Source of the DNA: Myxococcales bacterium | Lineage (GTDB): Bacteria; Myxococcota_A; Polyangia; Polyangiales; Polyangiaceae | Direction of reading: 5' to 3' | NCBI GenBank assembly: GCA_025359105.1 | Contig: JANYHK010000059.1 | Span: 48,550-112,549 of the forward strand | Length of the DNA: 64,000 nt | In this document: positions 9,934 to 16,308 of the stretch, piece after piece | Layout of the letters: the number at the start of each line of letters is the position of its first letter | Position numbering within the stretch: the stretch's first letter is position 1 | Position numbers and translations under genes: made by a program | The notes under the pieces: model-generated | Seen by the model: the letters and a program-made list of their open reading frames with translations, nothing else | Databases searched by the model: none | What the model was told of the DNA's origin: nothing

Positions 9934-9947
9934 GGAAGGAGCCCCCC

Positions 9948-10961
9948 ATGGCGAAGAAAATGAAGGCCGTACAAGTCTCGAAAGCCAACGGTCCGTTCGA
10001 GGTCGTGGAGCGCGACGTACGCGATCCCGGCCCCGGCGAGCTTCGCGTCAAGGTGGAGGCGTGCGGCATCTGCCACAGCGACGTGTTCGTGAAGTCCGGC
10101 GCATTCCCCGGCCTCCAGCTCCCCAGGATCCCAGGCCACGAGATTGCAGGTCGGGTCGACGCCGTCGGCGCGGGCGTCAGCGCGTGGAAGGCCGGCGATC
10201 GCGTGGGCGTCGGGTGGCACGGCGGTCACTGCGGAGAGTGCGACTCGTGCCGACGCGGACTCTTCCTCAACTGCCCCAAGGCGCTCGCCACGGGCATCAG
10301 CTTCGACGGCGGCTATGCCGAATACGCGGTCGTACCGCAGCGGGCCGCCGCGCGCATTCCCGATGGCCTCGACGCGGCGGACGCCGGTCCGCTCCTCTGC
10401 GCCGGCGTCACGACGTACAACGCGCTCCGCAACAGCGGCGCGCGCCCCGGCGACACCGTCGGCGTTCAGGGTATCGGCGGCCTTGGCCACCTCGCACTGC
10501 AATACGCCGCGAAGATGGGCTTTCGCACGGTGGCGATCTCGAGCGGCGCGGACAAGGAGGAGCTCGCACGTCAGCTCGGCGCGCACGCGTACATCGACAC
10601 GAAGAAGGTGTCCGCCGCCGACGGCCTCCAGAAGCTGGGCGGAGCCGACCTCGTCCTCGCCACGGCGCCGTACGCGGAAGCCATCTCCGGCACGCTGGGC
10701 GGCCTCAAGCCGCGAGGCAAGCTCCTCATCGTCGCCGCCCCCAGAGAGCCGCTCTCGATCTCCGCCTTCGCGCTCCTCAGCGGCAAGACGGTCGCCGGCT
10801 GGCCGAGCGGCAGCTCCATCGACTCCGAGGACGCGATGAACTTCAGCGCCCTCACCAGCGTCCGCCCGCACATCGAGAAGTTCCGCCTCGACGAGGCCGA
10901 GCAGGCCTTCACGAAGGTCATGGAGAACCGCGTTCGCTTCCGAGCCGTGCTCGTCCCGTAG
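9948..10961 (+). CDS. Zinc-dependent alcohol dehydrogenase (MDR family)
   Basis: A 337-residue medium-chain dehydrogenase/reductase that oxidises an alcohol (or reduces an aldehyde) with NAD(P). Catalytic zinc ligands are Cys42 in CGICHSD and His64/Glu65 in PGHE. The structural zinc site is Cys95, Cys98, Cys101 and Cys109 in CGECDSCRRGLFLNC. The Rossmann motif VQGIGGLGHLA lies near residue 172. The ATG at 9948 is chosen over an earlier in-frame start because AAGGAG sits six bases upstream and the family's N-terminus begins there. It appears monocistronic. The substrate cannot be told from sequence; related proteins include AdhA-type alcohol and hydroxyaldehyde dehydrogenases. Confidence 0.9.
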   Translation: MAKKMKAVQVSKANGPFEVVERDVRDPGPGELRVKVEACGICHSDVFVKSGAFPGLQLPRIPGHEIAGRVDAVGAGVSAWKAGDRVGVGWHGGHCGECDSCRRGLFLNCPKALATGISFDGGYAEYAVVPQRAAARIPDGLDAADAGPLLCAGVTTYNALRNSGARPGDTVGVQGIGGLGHLALQYAAKMGFRTVAISSGADKEELARQLGAHAYIDTKKVSAADGLQKLGGADLVLATAPYAEAISGTLGGLKPRGKLLIVAAPREPLSISAFALLSGKTVAGWPSGSSIDSEDAMNFSALTSVRPHIEKFRLDEAEQAFTKVMENRVRFRAVLVP

Positions 10962-11021
10962 CCCCGCGTCCGCGCTTTGACGCGAGCGCGATGTTCGTGA
11001 GCCAGGTACTGTGGCGCTTCG

Positions 11022-11403
11022 ATGGCGACGAAGCTCTTCGCTCTCTTCCTCGGGCTCGCGTTCGTGTACGTCGGCAGCATGTACGCCGCGCTCGCGCGGC
11101 GCATGCGCTCGTTCAAGAGCGTCCCGGGCCGCGTGATCGCGCGCGACGTCGTGGTCGTGCCTTCGGGGAACACCACAACGGGGCGCTGGGGAGACGGCGG
11201 CGGGTACACGCCCCGGGTCACCTACCGCTACGTCGTGGACGGCGTGGAGCTCGAGTCGAACAAGCTCTCGCGCGCCGTGACCGGCTACAAACGCGAGGTC
11301 GCCGAGCGCAAGCTTGCGGAGATTCCGGACCAGGTGACCGTGTTTTTCGACCCCGCGAAGCCGAGCGAGGCGTATCTCCGCAAGCACGGGCCGGCCATGG
11401 GGT
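11022..11403 (+). pseudogene. DUF3592 membrane protein, 5' part, cut by the transposon
   Basis: The N-terminal 127 residues of a DUF3592 protein. A membrane helix (about residues 5-27) is followed by the beta-rich domain with TYRYVVDGVELESNKL and VTVFFDPAKPSEAYL. Family members end in a second membrane helix, which is missing here. After base 11403 the frame enters the transposon and stops at 11459, adding 18 foreign residues. The lost end lies at 15137-15198. Joining 11403 to 15137 restores the frame and gives GYLILAIGACLAGGALVG, a proper closing helix, for a 147-residue protein. The gene was therefore intact before insertion. Confidence 0.9.
11396..11403. repeat. Target-site duplication, left copy
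   Basis: CATGGGGT directly abuts the left inverted end of the transposon and recurs at 15129-15136 directly outside the right end. An 8-bp duplication fits the range known for IS1-type and IS1595-type transposition. It lies inside the DUF3592 coding frame. Confidence 0.88.
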
Positions 11404-11418
11404 GGTACTGTCCTAATT
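11404..11418 (+). repeat. Left terminal inverted repeat
   Basis: GGTACTGTCCTAATT. It pairs with the right end at 15114-15128, with one T/C difference at the third base. These are presumably the transposase-binding ends. Confidence 0.85.
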
Positions 11419-11468
11419 CAAAAGTCGTGACGCGCTGCGTTCGGCACGGGACCGCGTAGACTTGTCGG

Positions 11469-11783
11469 ATGGATGACGCTGGACTCCCCGCACTGCTGGA
11501 CGCGATCCGTCACCTTGAGGGCTGCGCGGCCGAATGGGTCGAGAGCGTGGCCGTCCACGAGACGCATGAGGGCGCTACGGTGTGGGACGGCGAGGTCCAG
11601 GTGTTTGCCATCGCCAAGCACCCCAAGGGCGCTGCTCGCGCCTACGCGTGGTCGCACGCGACCGAAGGGACGCGGCGGCGCTTCCACGTGGTGCTGCACT
11701 TGCCCCCCGTGGACGGGCCCGTGATGGCCGTACGCGCCGCGATCCTCGCCGAGTTCCGCGAGGGGCAGCGCACCGCAAACTAG
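11469..11783 (+). CDS. Transposon passenger, hypothetical protein (104 aa)
   Basis: The only rightward gene in the element. It encodes an acidic 104-residue protein with an N-terminal helix (LPALLDAIRHLEGCAAEWVE) and a beta-rich middle with VWDGEVQVFAIAKHPKGAARAYAW. No signal peptide, membrane helix or known motif is visible. It converges with the next gene and their ends overlap by four bases. The amino-acid pattern looks like a folded protein and not a shadow frame. The function is not recognised. Confidence 0.6.
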   Translation: MDDAGLPALLDAIRHLEGCAAEWVESVAVHETHEGATVWDGEVQVFAIAKHPKGAARAYAWSHATEGTRRRFHVVLHLPPVDGPVMAVRAAILAEFREGQRTAN

Positions 11784-12328
11784 TCGGTGGCCAGCGTACG
11801 GATCGCCGCCTCCACCAGGACCGTCGCCTTCTCGCGCGCCTCGTTGAGGTCGCGCGGACCACGCAAGAGCATCGCTGGCAGCCTTGGCCCGTTGACGCCG
11901 ATGCACCGGATCTCGATCTCGCCTGTGCGGTTGAGCGCGAAATCCACGTGGGCCTCGTGACGAGGGAACTCCACAAGGCGGCGCACGATCGAGACGACAG
12001 GGGACGGAACCGGGCCCGACGGTGTCGCGATCGACGGAGTCAGGGTCCGGTTCGCGATGAGCCTTCGCTGCTCATCGACTTCCTCAGCGCCAGGGAAGTA
12101 CCGATCCAGCTCCGCAATGCGGGCCATCGCGGCGGCGTTGACCTTTCGGTTGTGCGCCAGCACCTGTCTCGGAACCTCGGCGAGGACGAATCCCCAGAGC
12201 ATTGCGTGGCCGGCCATGTTGCCCCAGGAGTCGCCAAACTCACGAGCGACCTCCCGAGTCGCGCGTTCATCCGTGCCAGGGCGCCTATTTGCTCGGTGGT
12301 TTCGCACTGGATCTCTACCTAGCCCCAA
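11780..12328 (-). CDS. Transposon passenger, hypothetical protein (182 aa)
   Basis: The last gene of the leftward series in the element. It encodes 182 residues, with a helical first half (GHAMLWGFVLAEVPRQVLAHN, AMARIAELDRYFP) and a second half with VVSIVRRLVEFPRHEAHVDFAL and strands near residues 130-150. There are no membrane segments and no recognised domain. It follows the ribbon-helix-helix gene by 13 bases and is probably cotranscribed with it and with the transposase. The first 20 residues look irregular, so the true start may be internal. Confidence 0.6.
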   Translation of the reverse strand: MGLGRDPVRNHRANRRPGTDERATREVAREFGDSWGNMAGHAMLWGFVLAEVPRQVLAHNRKVNAAAMARIAELDRYFPGAEEVDEQRRLIANRTLTPSIATPSGPVPSPVVSIVRRLVEFPRHEAHVDFALNRTGEIEIRCIGVNGPRLPAMLLRGPRDLNEAREKATVLVEAAIRTLATD

Positions 12329-12341
12329 ACCGATTCATCGG

Positions 12342-12548
12342 CTAGTCGCGGGCCACCGTGGCGTCACTAGACGCGCCACAAGCCTCCGTAATCAGAACAC
12401 GTCGTGCCCACTCGGAGAGTCCGACGCCGGCCTTCTTGGCGGCCCGCTCGACGATGGTTCTTTCCGCCTCCGTGAGGCGTACCGAGAGCAGCGTCGCCTT
12501 GCGCTCCTTCTTGGCGATCGGCGGCCGGCCGATCCGCGGCGCCTTCAC
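12342..12548 (-). CDS. Ribbon-helix-helix DNA-binding protein coupled to the transposase
   Basis: A 68-residue basic protein. A Lys/Arg-rich arm (IGRPPIAKKERK) is followed by a short strand (ATLLSVRLT) and two helices (EAERTIVERAAKKAG and LSEWARRVLI), the plan of CopG/Arc/MobC-type ribbon-helix-helix proteins. Its ATG overlaps the transposase stop (ATGA), so the two are translationally coupled. It may repress the element's promoter or help form the end complex; both roles are inference. No toxin partner is evident. Confidence 0.7.
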   Translation of the reverse strand: MKAPRIGRPPIAKKERKATLLSVRLTEAERTIVERAAKKAGVGLSEWARRVLITEACGASSDATVARD

Positions 12549-13405
12549 GGCACCTCCGTGGCGAGCGCGGCGTCAACCAGGTCTCCCAGGCTCCACACCG
12601 TGGACGCGACGCCCGCGGCCATGGCGGGTGTGCAGCGCAGCGTTTGGTGAACGCGGACCAGGTTGTAGTGCGCGAAGTGCATCGCCACCGCGGCGCCGTG
12701 GTTCTCGATCTTCTTGGAGTGCCCGTTCGTGAGGCGCGTGAAGCGACGGATGCCCATGCGCATCGTGAGGTTCTGGCGCTCCACGTACGACGTCGAGACC
12801 AGCTCTTCGACCGGGAAGCCGAAGATCGGGGTCTTCTCCGTGCCCGTCACCTTTGGGGGGCTGTAGCGACCCGGGCCGGTGGGTTCTGCCTCGTACGTTT
12901 TATGGAGCTGCGCGTAGTCCACTCCGGATGAACCGAAGGCATCCGCGATCGGGGCGACATACGTACGGAGACCGTCCGTCGTCACCTGGACGCGGTTGCG
13001 AAGGCGCGCAGCTAGATCCTTGATGAAAGCGTTCGCGGTGTCCGCGTCGCGCTTCCCGGTCATGAAAGAAGGGACGAGCTTCGTGGTCGCGTCGATCGCA
13101 ACCCACGTCCAGACGTCGCCCACGCGCGAGGAGTCATCGCTCGCCTTCACGTGGCGCTGCTTCTTGCCGACGAAGGCCCAAAGCTCGTCCAGCTCCAGGC
13201 GCTCGCAGGGAAGGTCGCGCATCATCTCGTCCAAGAGCACGGCGCATCCCTCACCCACGCGTGTGCCGAGTCGCATGATCGTGTCGCGGTGGACACCGAG
13301 CATACGTTCGGTCGAGCGGATCGAGCATCCCTCAACGAGGGCGCCGACGACCGCGATCTGCGTGGAGCGGGAGAGCGCGTTAGCCATGACGTTATTGTAT
13401 GACAC
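12545..13405 (-). CDS. IS1-like family DDE transposase
   Basis: A 286-residue transposase. An N-terminal helix-turn-helix (about residues 26-46, CSIRSTERMLGVHRDTIMRL) precedes an IS1-type catalytic core. Likely acidic residues are Asp73 in LELDELWAFVGKK, Asp144 in TTDGLRTY and Glu209 in SYVERQNLTMRMG. Unlike E. coli IS1, which needs a frameshift to fuse InsA and InsB', this is one frame. The start could be GTG at 13405 or ATG at 13387 (MANALSRSTQ), and the latter reads more like a natural N-terminus. It presumably acts on the 15-bp ends at 11404 and 15128. Confidence 0.88.
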   Translation of the reverse strand: MSYNNVMANALSRSTQIAVVGALVEGCSIRSTERMLGVHRDTIMRLGTRVGEGCAVLLDEMMRDLPCERLELDELWAFVGKKQRHVKASDDSSRVGDVWTWVAIDATTKLVPSFMTGKRDADTANAFIKDLAARLRNRVQVTTDGLRTYVAPIADAFGSSGVDYAQLHKTYEAEPTGPGRYSPPKVTGTEKTPIFGFPVEELVSTSYVERQNLTMRMGIRRFTRLTNGHSKKIENHGAAVAMHFAHYNLVRVHQTLRCTPAMAAGVASTVWSLGDLVDAALATEVP

Positions 13406-13433
13406 AAACGCTATCGGTCAAGGCTTTTTGGAT

Positions 13434-13446
13434 GACAATAATTGTC
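13434..13446. promoter_or_regulatory. Perfect palindrome upstream of the transposase
   Basis: GACAATAATTGTC (six-base arms around one base) lies about 30 bases before the transposase start, in the short gap after the upstream cassette. It is a plausible operator, for instance for the ribbon-helix-helix protein encoded by the next gene in the operon. Binding is inferred. Confidence 0.35.
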
Positions 13447-13456
13447 CTGCCCACAT

Positions 13457-13852
13457 CTACTTCGACGGACGCCCAATGCGAACGGTCGCTAAGTCGACCA
13501 GCTCGATGTCGACGCCGGGGGTCTTTTCTCCGAATACCTCGGTGTGGGACTGATTCTTTTTCGACGGGGCGTGCTCGACCGTTTGCTTCGGATCCTCGAT
13601 CTGTCTGATCGCCCCCACGTTGAGGCTCACGACCCCGAACTTGTCTGGACTCGGCGCGCGCGCTCGGCACGCTTCAGGGGACGAGTGTCTCTCCCAGTCC
13701 GTTGACATACCACCGCCCATGTTCGTGAACGCGCCAGGCAAAGGTTTGCCGCTGCCGTCTTCCTCAAACAAATGTTCGGGCACGCGGCGCAAGAGCGTCT
13801 CTCCGTCGAGGATCTCTTCCTTCGGGTATTTCAGACGTTTCCCGCCAGCCAT
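13457..13852 (-). CDS. Passenger cassette gene 3, hypothetical protein (131 aa)
   Basis: A 131-residue soluble protein with RRVPEHLFEEDGSGKPLPGAF, then GGGMSTDWERHSSPEACRAR, then VVSLNVGAIRQIEDPKQTVEHAP and NQSHTEVFGEK. This order (an early His, a G-F region, M-S-x-D-W, a V-G-A-x-R strand, and a final SHTEVFGEK like the AHAxVxG pattern) matches my memory of a widespread uncharacterised family, but no function is known to me. Its start overlaps the end of the preceding gene by 22 bases. It is the third member of a coupled trio. Confidence 0.65.
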   Translation of the reverse strand: MAGGKRLKYPKEEILDGETLLRRVPEHLFEEDGSGKPLPGAFTNMGGGMSTDWERHSSPEACRARAPSPDKFGVVSLNVGAIRQIEDPKQTVEHAPSKKNQSHTEVFGEKTPGVDIELVDLATVRIGRPSK

Positions 13853-14421
13853 TGCGTCAGATACGCATTCTTTCCATCGGTACTCAGCGTGCCCTTGATA
13901 CTGGTCCCCTCGGTCGTCCGTCCGTAGAATTGGCCGATGCGCCCGCCTTCAAAGGGTGCGCTGATTAGCAACTCGCCACGCGGACTCCTCCAGCGCAAGT
14001 GCACGGCCCCGTCACCAGCAGCCAGGAACTCCGGGGTCCGTAGGGTCGAGTTGCGGAGCAAGCTGATGGCTATCGCCTTCGCGAGCGAGCGAGCGGCGAT
14101 GGAAGGCGCGCGGAACTCTGGCTCGTAGTCGGCTGGGTTCCCTACGCGCATCCGCGATTCGGCGTCTTCTATCTCTGCGGCCCGTGGCTGCGCACCGGCG
14201 CCAAAGTCTGGGAGTGAGATGGCAAGCTTAGGCGGATCCATTGAAACCCCCACAGGCGGTACGAGCCGCAGGTGCTTCGGCCTTGGCGCCTCGGTTGTGA
14301 ACGTCTGTCCGCTCACATCGGCCGCCCGGAGCGACCCTGCGTCGAAGTAGACCTGCCCGGAGAAAACGGGGCCCCCCTCGCCCACGCTTGGCACCGGCAC
14401 AAGATGCGGTGCGCGGTTCAT
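13831..14421 (-). CDS. Passenger cassette gene 2, hypothetical protein (196 aa)
   Basis: A 196-residue protein with a low-complexity N-terminal half. A helix lies at about residues 105-122 (SIAARSLAKAIAISLL), followed by a beta-rich C-terminal domain with PEFLAAGDGAVHLRWRSPRGELLIS. The phrase pattern (P-x-x-x-x-x-x-D-G-x-V-x-L-x-W) resembles an uncharacterised family in which a helical N-terminus precedes a small sheet; this is recollection only. Its ATG overlaps the stop of cassette gene 1 (ATGA). No secretion or membrane signal is visible. Confidence 0.6.
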   Translation of the reverse strand: MNRAPHLVPVPSVGEGGPVFSGQVYFDAGSLRAADVSGQTFTTEAPRPKHLRLVPPVGVSMDPPKLAISLPDFGAGAQPRAAEIEDAESRMRVGNPADYEPEFRAPSIAARSLAKAIAISLLRNSTLRTPEFLAAGDGAVHLRWRSPRGELLISAPFEGGRIGQFYGRTTEGTSIKGTLSTDGKNAYLTQWLAGNV

Positions 14422-14711
14422 TTGCCAGGGACCATGTCGACCTGCTCCGGCTGTTCTGGAACTGGATGCTGTGTGTTGAGTTCGGCGAACCTCTTCTGAA
14501 GGTCCGTGAAGGCGACCGTGAGCCCACCACTAGACCTCGCCAACGCGGCAAAAAGCGCCGCCGCGAGTTGCCCGCCGATCGTGATCGGAAGCGCGATACT
14601 CCCCGCCGTCTCGCCACCCCCGCCCATTGCAGGCGGATCGGTCTTCACGCCGAAGTGGACGATGACGTGATCGGGGAATTCTTCGATCCTGAAGGTGTTC
14701 GCGAAGTTCAT
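14418..14711 (-). CDS. Passenger cassette gene 1, DUF3467-like small protein (97 aa)
   Basis: A 97-residue protein beginning MNFANTFRIEEFPDHVIVHFG, then a Gly-rich turn, PITIGGQLAAALFAALARS, and a polar C-terminus with coiled-coil tendency (LTVAFTDLQKRFAELN). The opening strand pair and the following helix resemble DUF3467 proteins, whose role is unknown. The match is by pattern and weak. It heads a trio whose junctions all overlap (ATGA, then 22 bases), so the three products are probably made together in fixed ratio. Confidence 0.55.
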   Translation of the reverse strand: MNFANTFRIEEFPDHVIVHFGVKTDPPAMGGGGETAGSIALPITIGGQLAAALFAALARSSGGLTVAFTDLQKRFAELNTQHPVPEQPEQVDMVPGK

Positions 14712-14738
14712 GTGGTCGAGAGGGATCGTACCGCAGAA

Positions 14739-15092
14739 CTACCCCGCGCGTCCGCAGTGGGGACAGGCGCCAGGGCGCGGCCATTCCCCCGTCAGGATGG
14801 CCTCCACGTGCACCCCGGCGACCCGCGCCGCCGCGAGCGCGTAGGCCGCCGCAAACGCCCGATCCCCCACGCCGAGACGGCGCAGCGTATCCGCGCGGAC
14901 CCCCATCACGGCCGCGAGGGCCGTCCACGAACCAAACCGGCGCCAGAGCTGACGGATCGCCGCACGCGCGTTCGTCCGCTCGGTAGCAGTCAAGGTCGGG
15001 CGCAAGGGAGGTAATGCCAGCGGGCCTCTCGACCATGTGACCTTCGTGCGCAATATTGTCATACGCAAAGTATGAGCCAACGCGCGCGTCAT
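14739..15092 (-). CDS. HTH regulator with C-terminal zinc ribbon
   Basis: A small protein ending in a zinc-binding CPHCG motif (ACPHCGRAG). Residues about 35-75 (TATERTNARAAIRQLWRRFG, WTALAAVMGVRADTLRRLGV) form a helix-turn-helix of the Cro/XRE kind, followed by a helix with ALAAARVAGVHVEAILTGEW. Similar short proteins recur in myxobacterial genomes as far as I recall. The first 30 residues are irregular and the true start may be at 15062 or further in. It is the gene nearest the right end and heads the leftward series, so it is a candidate regulator of the element. Confidence 0.65.
   Translation of the reverse strand: MTRALAHTLRMTILRTKVTWSRGPLALPPLRPTLTATERTNARAAIRQLWRRFGSWTALAAVMGVRADTLRRLGVGDRAFAAAYALAAARVAGVHVEAILTGEWPRPGACPHCGRAG
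15060..15074. promoter_or_regulatory. Inverted repeat at the start of the HTH gene
   Basis: CATAC, five bases, then GTATG, overlapping the likely start region of the HTH/zinc-ribbon gene and 40 bases inside the right transposon end. It could be the autoregulatory operator of that protein. This is inference from position and symmetry. Confidence 0.35.
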
Positions 15093-15113
15093 TTCTCGGG
15101 TTCGTCATGGCCA

Positions 15114-15128
15114 AATTAGGACAGTGCC
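15114..15128 (-). repeat. Right terminal inverted repeat
   Basis: AATTAGGACAGTGCC, the complement of GGCACTGTCCTAATT. It differs from the left end at one base in 15. Confidence 0.85.
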
Positions 15129-15198
15129 CATGGGGTACCTCATCCTGGCCATTGGCGCGTGCCTCGCGGGCGGGGCACTCGTCGGCCTCTTGGGCTGA
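15129..15198 (+). pseudogene. DUF3592 membrane protein, 3' part, plus right target-site copy
   Basis: Bases 15129-15136 (CATGGGGT) are the right copy of the target duplication. From 15137 the sequence continues the interrupted DUF3592 gene with a hydrophobic closing helix and stops with TGA at 15196-15198. The restored C-terminus reads AMG then YLILAIGACLAGGALVGLLG. With no start codon or ribosome site of its own, this fragment is not expected to be made. Confidence 0.88.
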
Positions 15199-15261
15199 GC
15201 GCCTGGAGTCCGAGCTGCAGCCGATTCGACACTTCACGCGAACCCCGCTCCGAGGAAGACC

Positions 15262-16302
15262 ATGACCGTTCGATTGACGCAGATCGCGAAGCGCGCCGGG
15301 TGCGCGGCGAAGCACCCGCCCGGCTACCTCTTTCCGCTGCTCAAGAACCTCCCGAAGATCGTCGATCCGAACGTGCTCGTGGGCAACGCCACCGCCGACG
15401 ACGCCGCCGTCTATCGCATCTCGGACGAGATCGCGCTGGTCCTGACCACGGATTTTTTCACCCCGGTGGTCGACGATCCGTACGATTTTGGCTCCATCGC
15501 GGCCGCCAACGCGCTGAGCGACGTCTACGCGATGGGCGGCCGGCCTCTCACGGCGCTCAACCTCGTCGGATTCCCCGACGAGATTCTCGATGGGCAGGTG
15601 CTGGCGCGCATCCTCGAAGGAGGCGCGGCCAAGGCGCGCGAAGCAGGGATCGACATCGTGGGCGGGCACACCATCAAGACGGACGAGCCCATCTACGGGC
15701 TGGCCGTGACAGGCGTGGTGCATCCGGACCGCATCCTCTCCAACGACCGCGCCAAGGAAGGCGACGTCCTCGTCCTGACCAAGCCGATCGGCATCGGCAT
15801 CATCACGACGGCGGCCAAGCAAGACCGTGACACCGGAGGCGCCATCGCCGAAGCGATCCGATTGATGTCCATGCTCAACCGCGACGCCTGCGATGCCATG
15901 CTGGAGGTCGGCGTCCACGCGGTGACCGACGTGACCGGGTTCGGTCTGCTCGGGCACTTGCGCAACATGACGCTGGCCAGCGGTCTGGAGGCCGAGATCG
16001 AGCTCGCGCGCGTTCCGGTCATCGCAGCTGCGAAGACCTATGTGGAAGGCGGCATCGCTCCGGGTGGCACGCACGCGAACCACCGCTTCATGGCGGAGCA
16101 CGTGGACTACGAAGTGGACAAGACCGCTCAGCTCCTCTTGTGCGACGCCCAGACCTCGGGCGGCCTCTTGATCGCCGTTCCCGAGGGCAAAGCCGCGCAG
16201 CTCGTCGCGGCGCTCGAGAAGCGAGGCACGCCCGCCGCGGCGCGGATCGGGCGGCTCACGAGCGCCCGTGGCGTCGCTGGCCGCGCCCGCGTGCGTCCGT
16301 AA
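15262..16302 (+). CDS. selD: Selenide, water dikinase (selenophosphate synthase)
   Basis: Makes selenophosphate from selenide and ATP, the selenium donor for selenocysteine and selenouridine. The length (346 aa) and order fit SelD. The N-terminal active-site segment RAGCAAKHPPGYL gives Cys13 and Lys16, matching the essential Cys17/Lys20 of the E. coli enzyme, while the second E. coli Cys (Cys19) is Ala here. Asp-rich metal/ATP motifs follow (GNATADDAAVY, LTTDFFTP, FGSIAAANALSDVYAMGG), then GGHTIKTDEPIYGLAVTG and TDVTGFGLLGHL. The codon is TGC, so this is a Cys-type and not a selenoprotein SelD. It starts 63 bases after the DUF3592 remnant. No selA, selB, selC or mnmH is in the window. Confidence 0.95.
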   Translation: MTVRLTQIAKRAGCAAKHPPGYLFPLLKNLPKIVDPNVLVGNATADDAAVYRISDEIALVLTTDFFTPVVDDPYDFGSIAAANALSDVYAMGGRPLTALNLVGFPDEILDGQVLARILEGGAAKAREAGIDIVGGHTIKTDEPIYGLAVTGVVHPDRILSNDRAKEGDVLVLTKPIGIGIITTAAKQDRDTGGAIAEAIRLMSMLNRDACDAMLEVGVHAVTDVTGFGLLGHLRNMTLASGLEAEIELARVPVIAAAKTYVEGGIAPGGTHANHRFMAEHVDYEVDKTAQLLLCDAQTSGGLLIAVPEGKAAQLVAALEKRGTPAAARIGRLTSARGVAGRARVRP

Positions 16303-16308
16303 ACTCCC

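Larger units (their letters stand above)
11404..15128. mobile_element. Cargo-carrying transposon with IS1-like transposase (3725 bp)
   Basis: The element is bounded by 15-bp inverted ends, GGTACTGTCCTAATT on the left and the complement of GGCACTGTCCTAATT on the right, which match at 14 of 15 bases. It is flanked by an 8-bp duplication and splits a DUF3592 gene whose reading frame is restored exactly on excision. It carries an IS1-like DDE transposase and seven other genes. Seven of the eight genes are read leftward from the right end, mostly with overlapping junctions. An IS1 element is normally about 0.7-1 kb, so this is a transporter-type element with passengers. Parts of its interior (about 13.4-14.7 kb) look AT-richer than the flanks, which fits horizontal origin. 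No known accessory function was recognised in the cargo. Confidence 0.85.

Noticed and set aside
11022..11459. DUF3592 gene taken as an intact 145-residue gene
   Set aside because: Its last 18 codons are transposon sequence and the family's second membrane helix is found beyond the element at 15137.
15262..16302. Selenoprotein form of SelD with in-frame TGA
   Set aside because: The active-site codon is TGC (Cys), and no internal TGA is needed.
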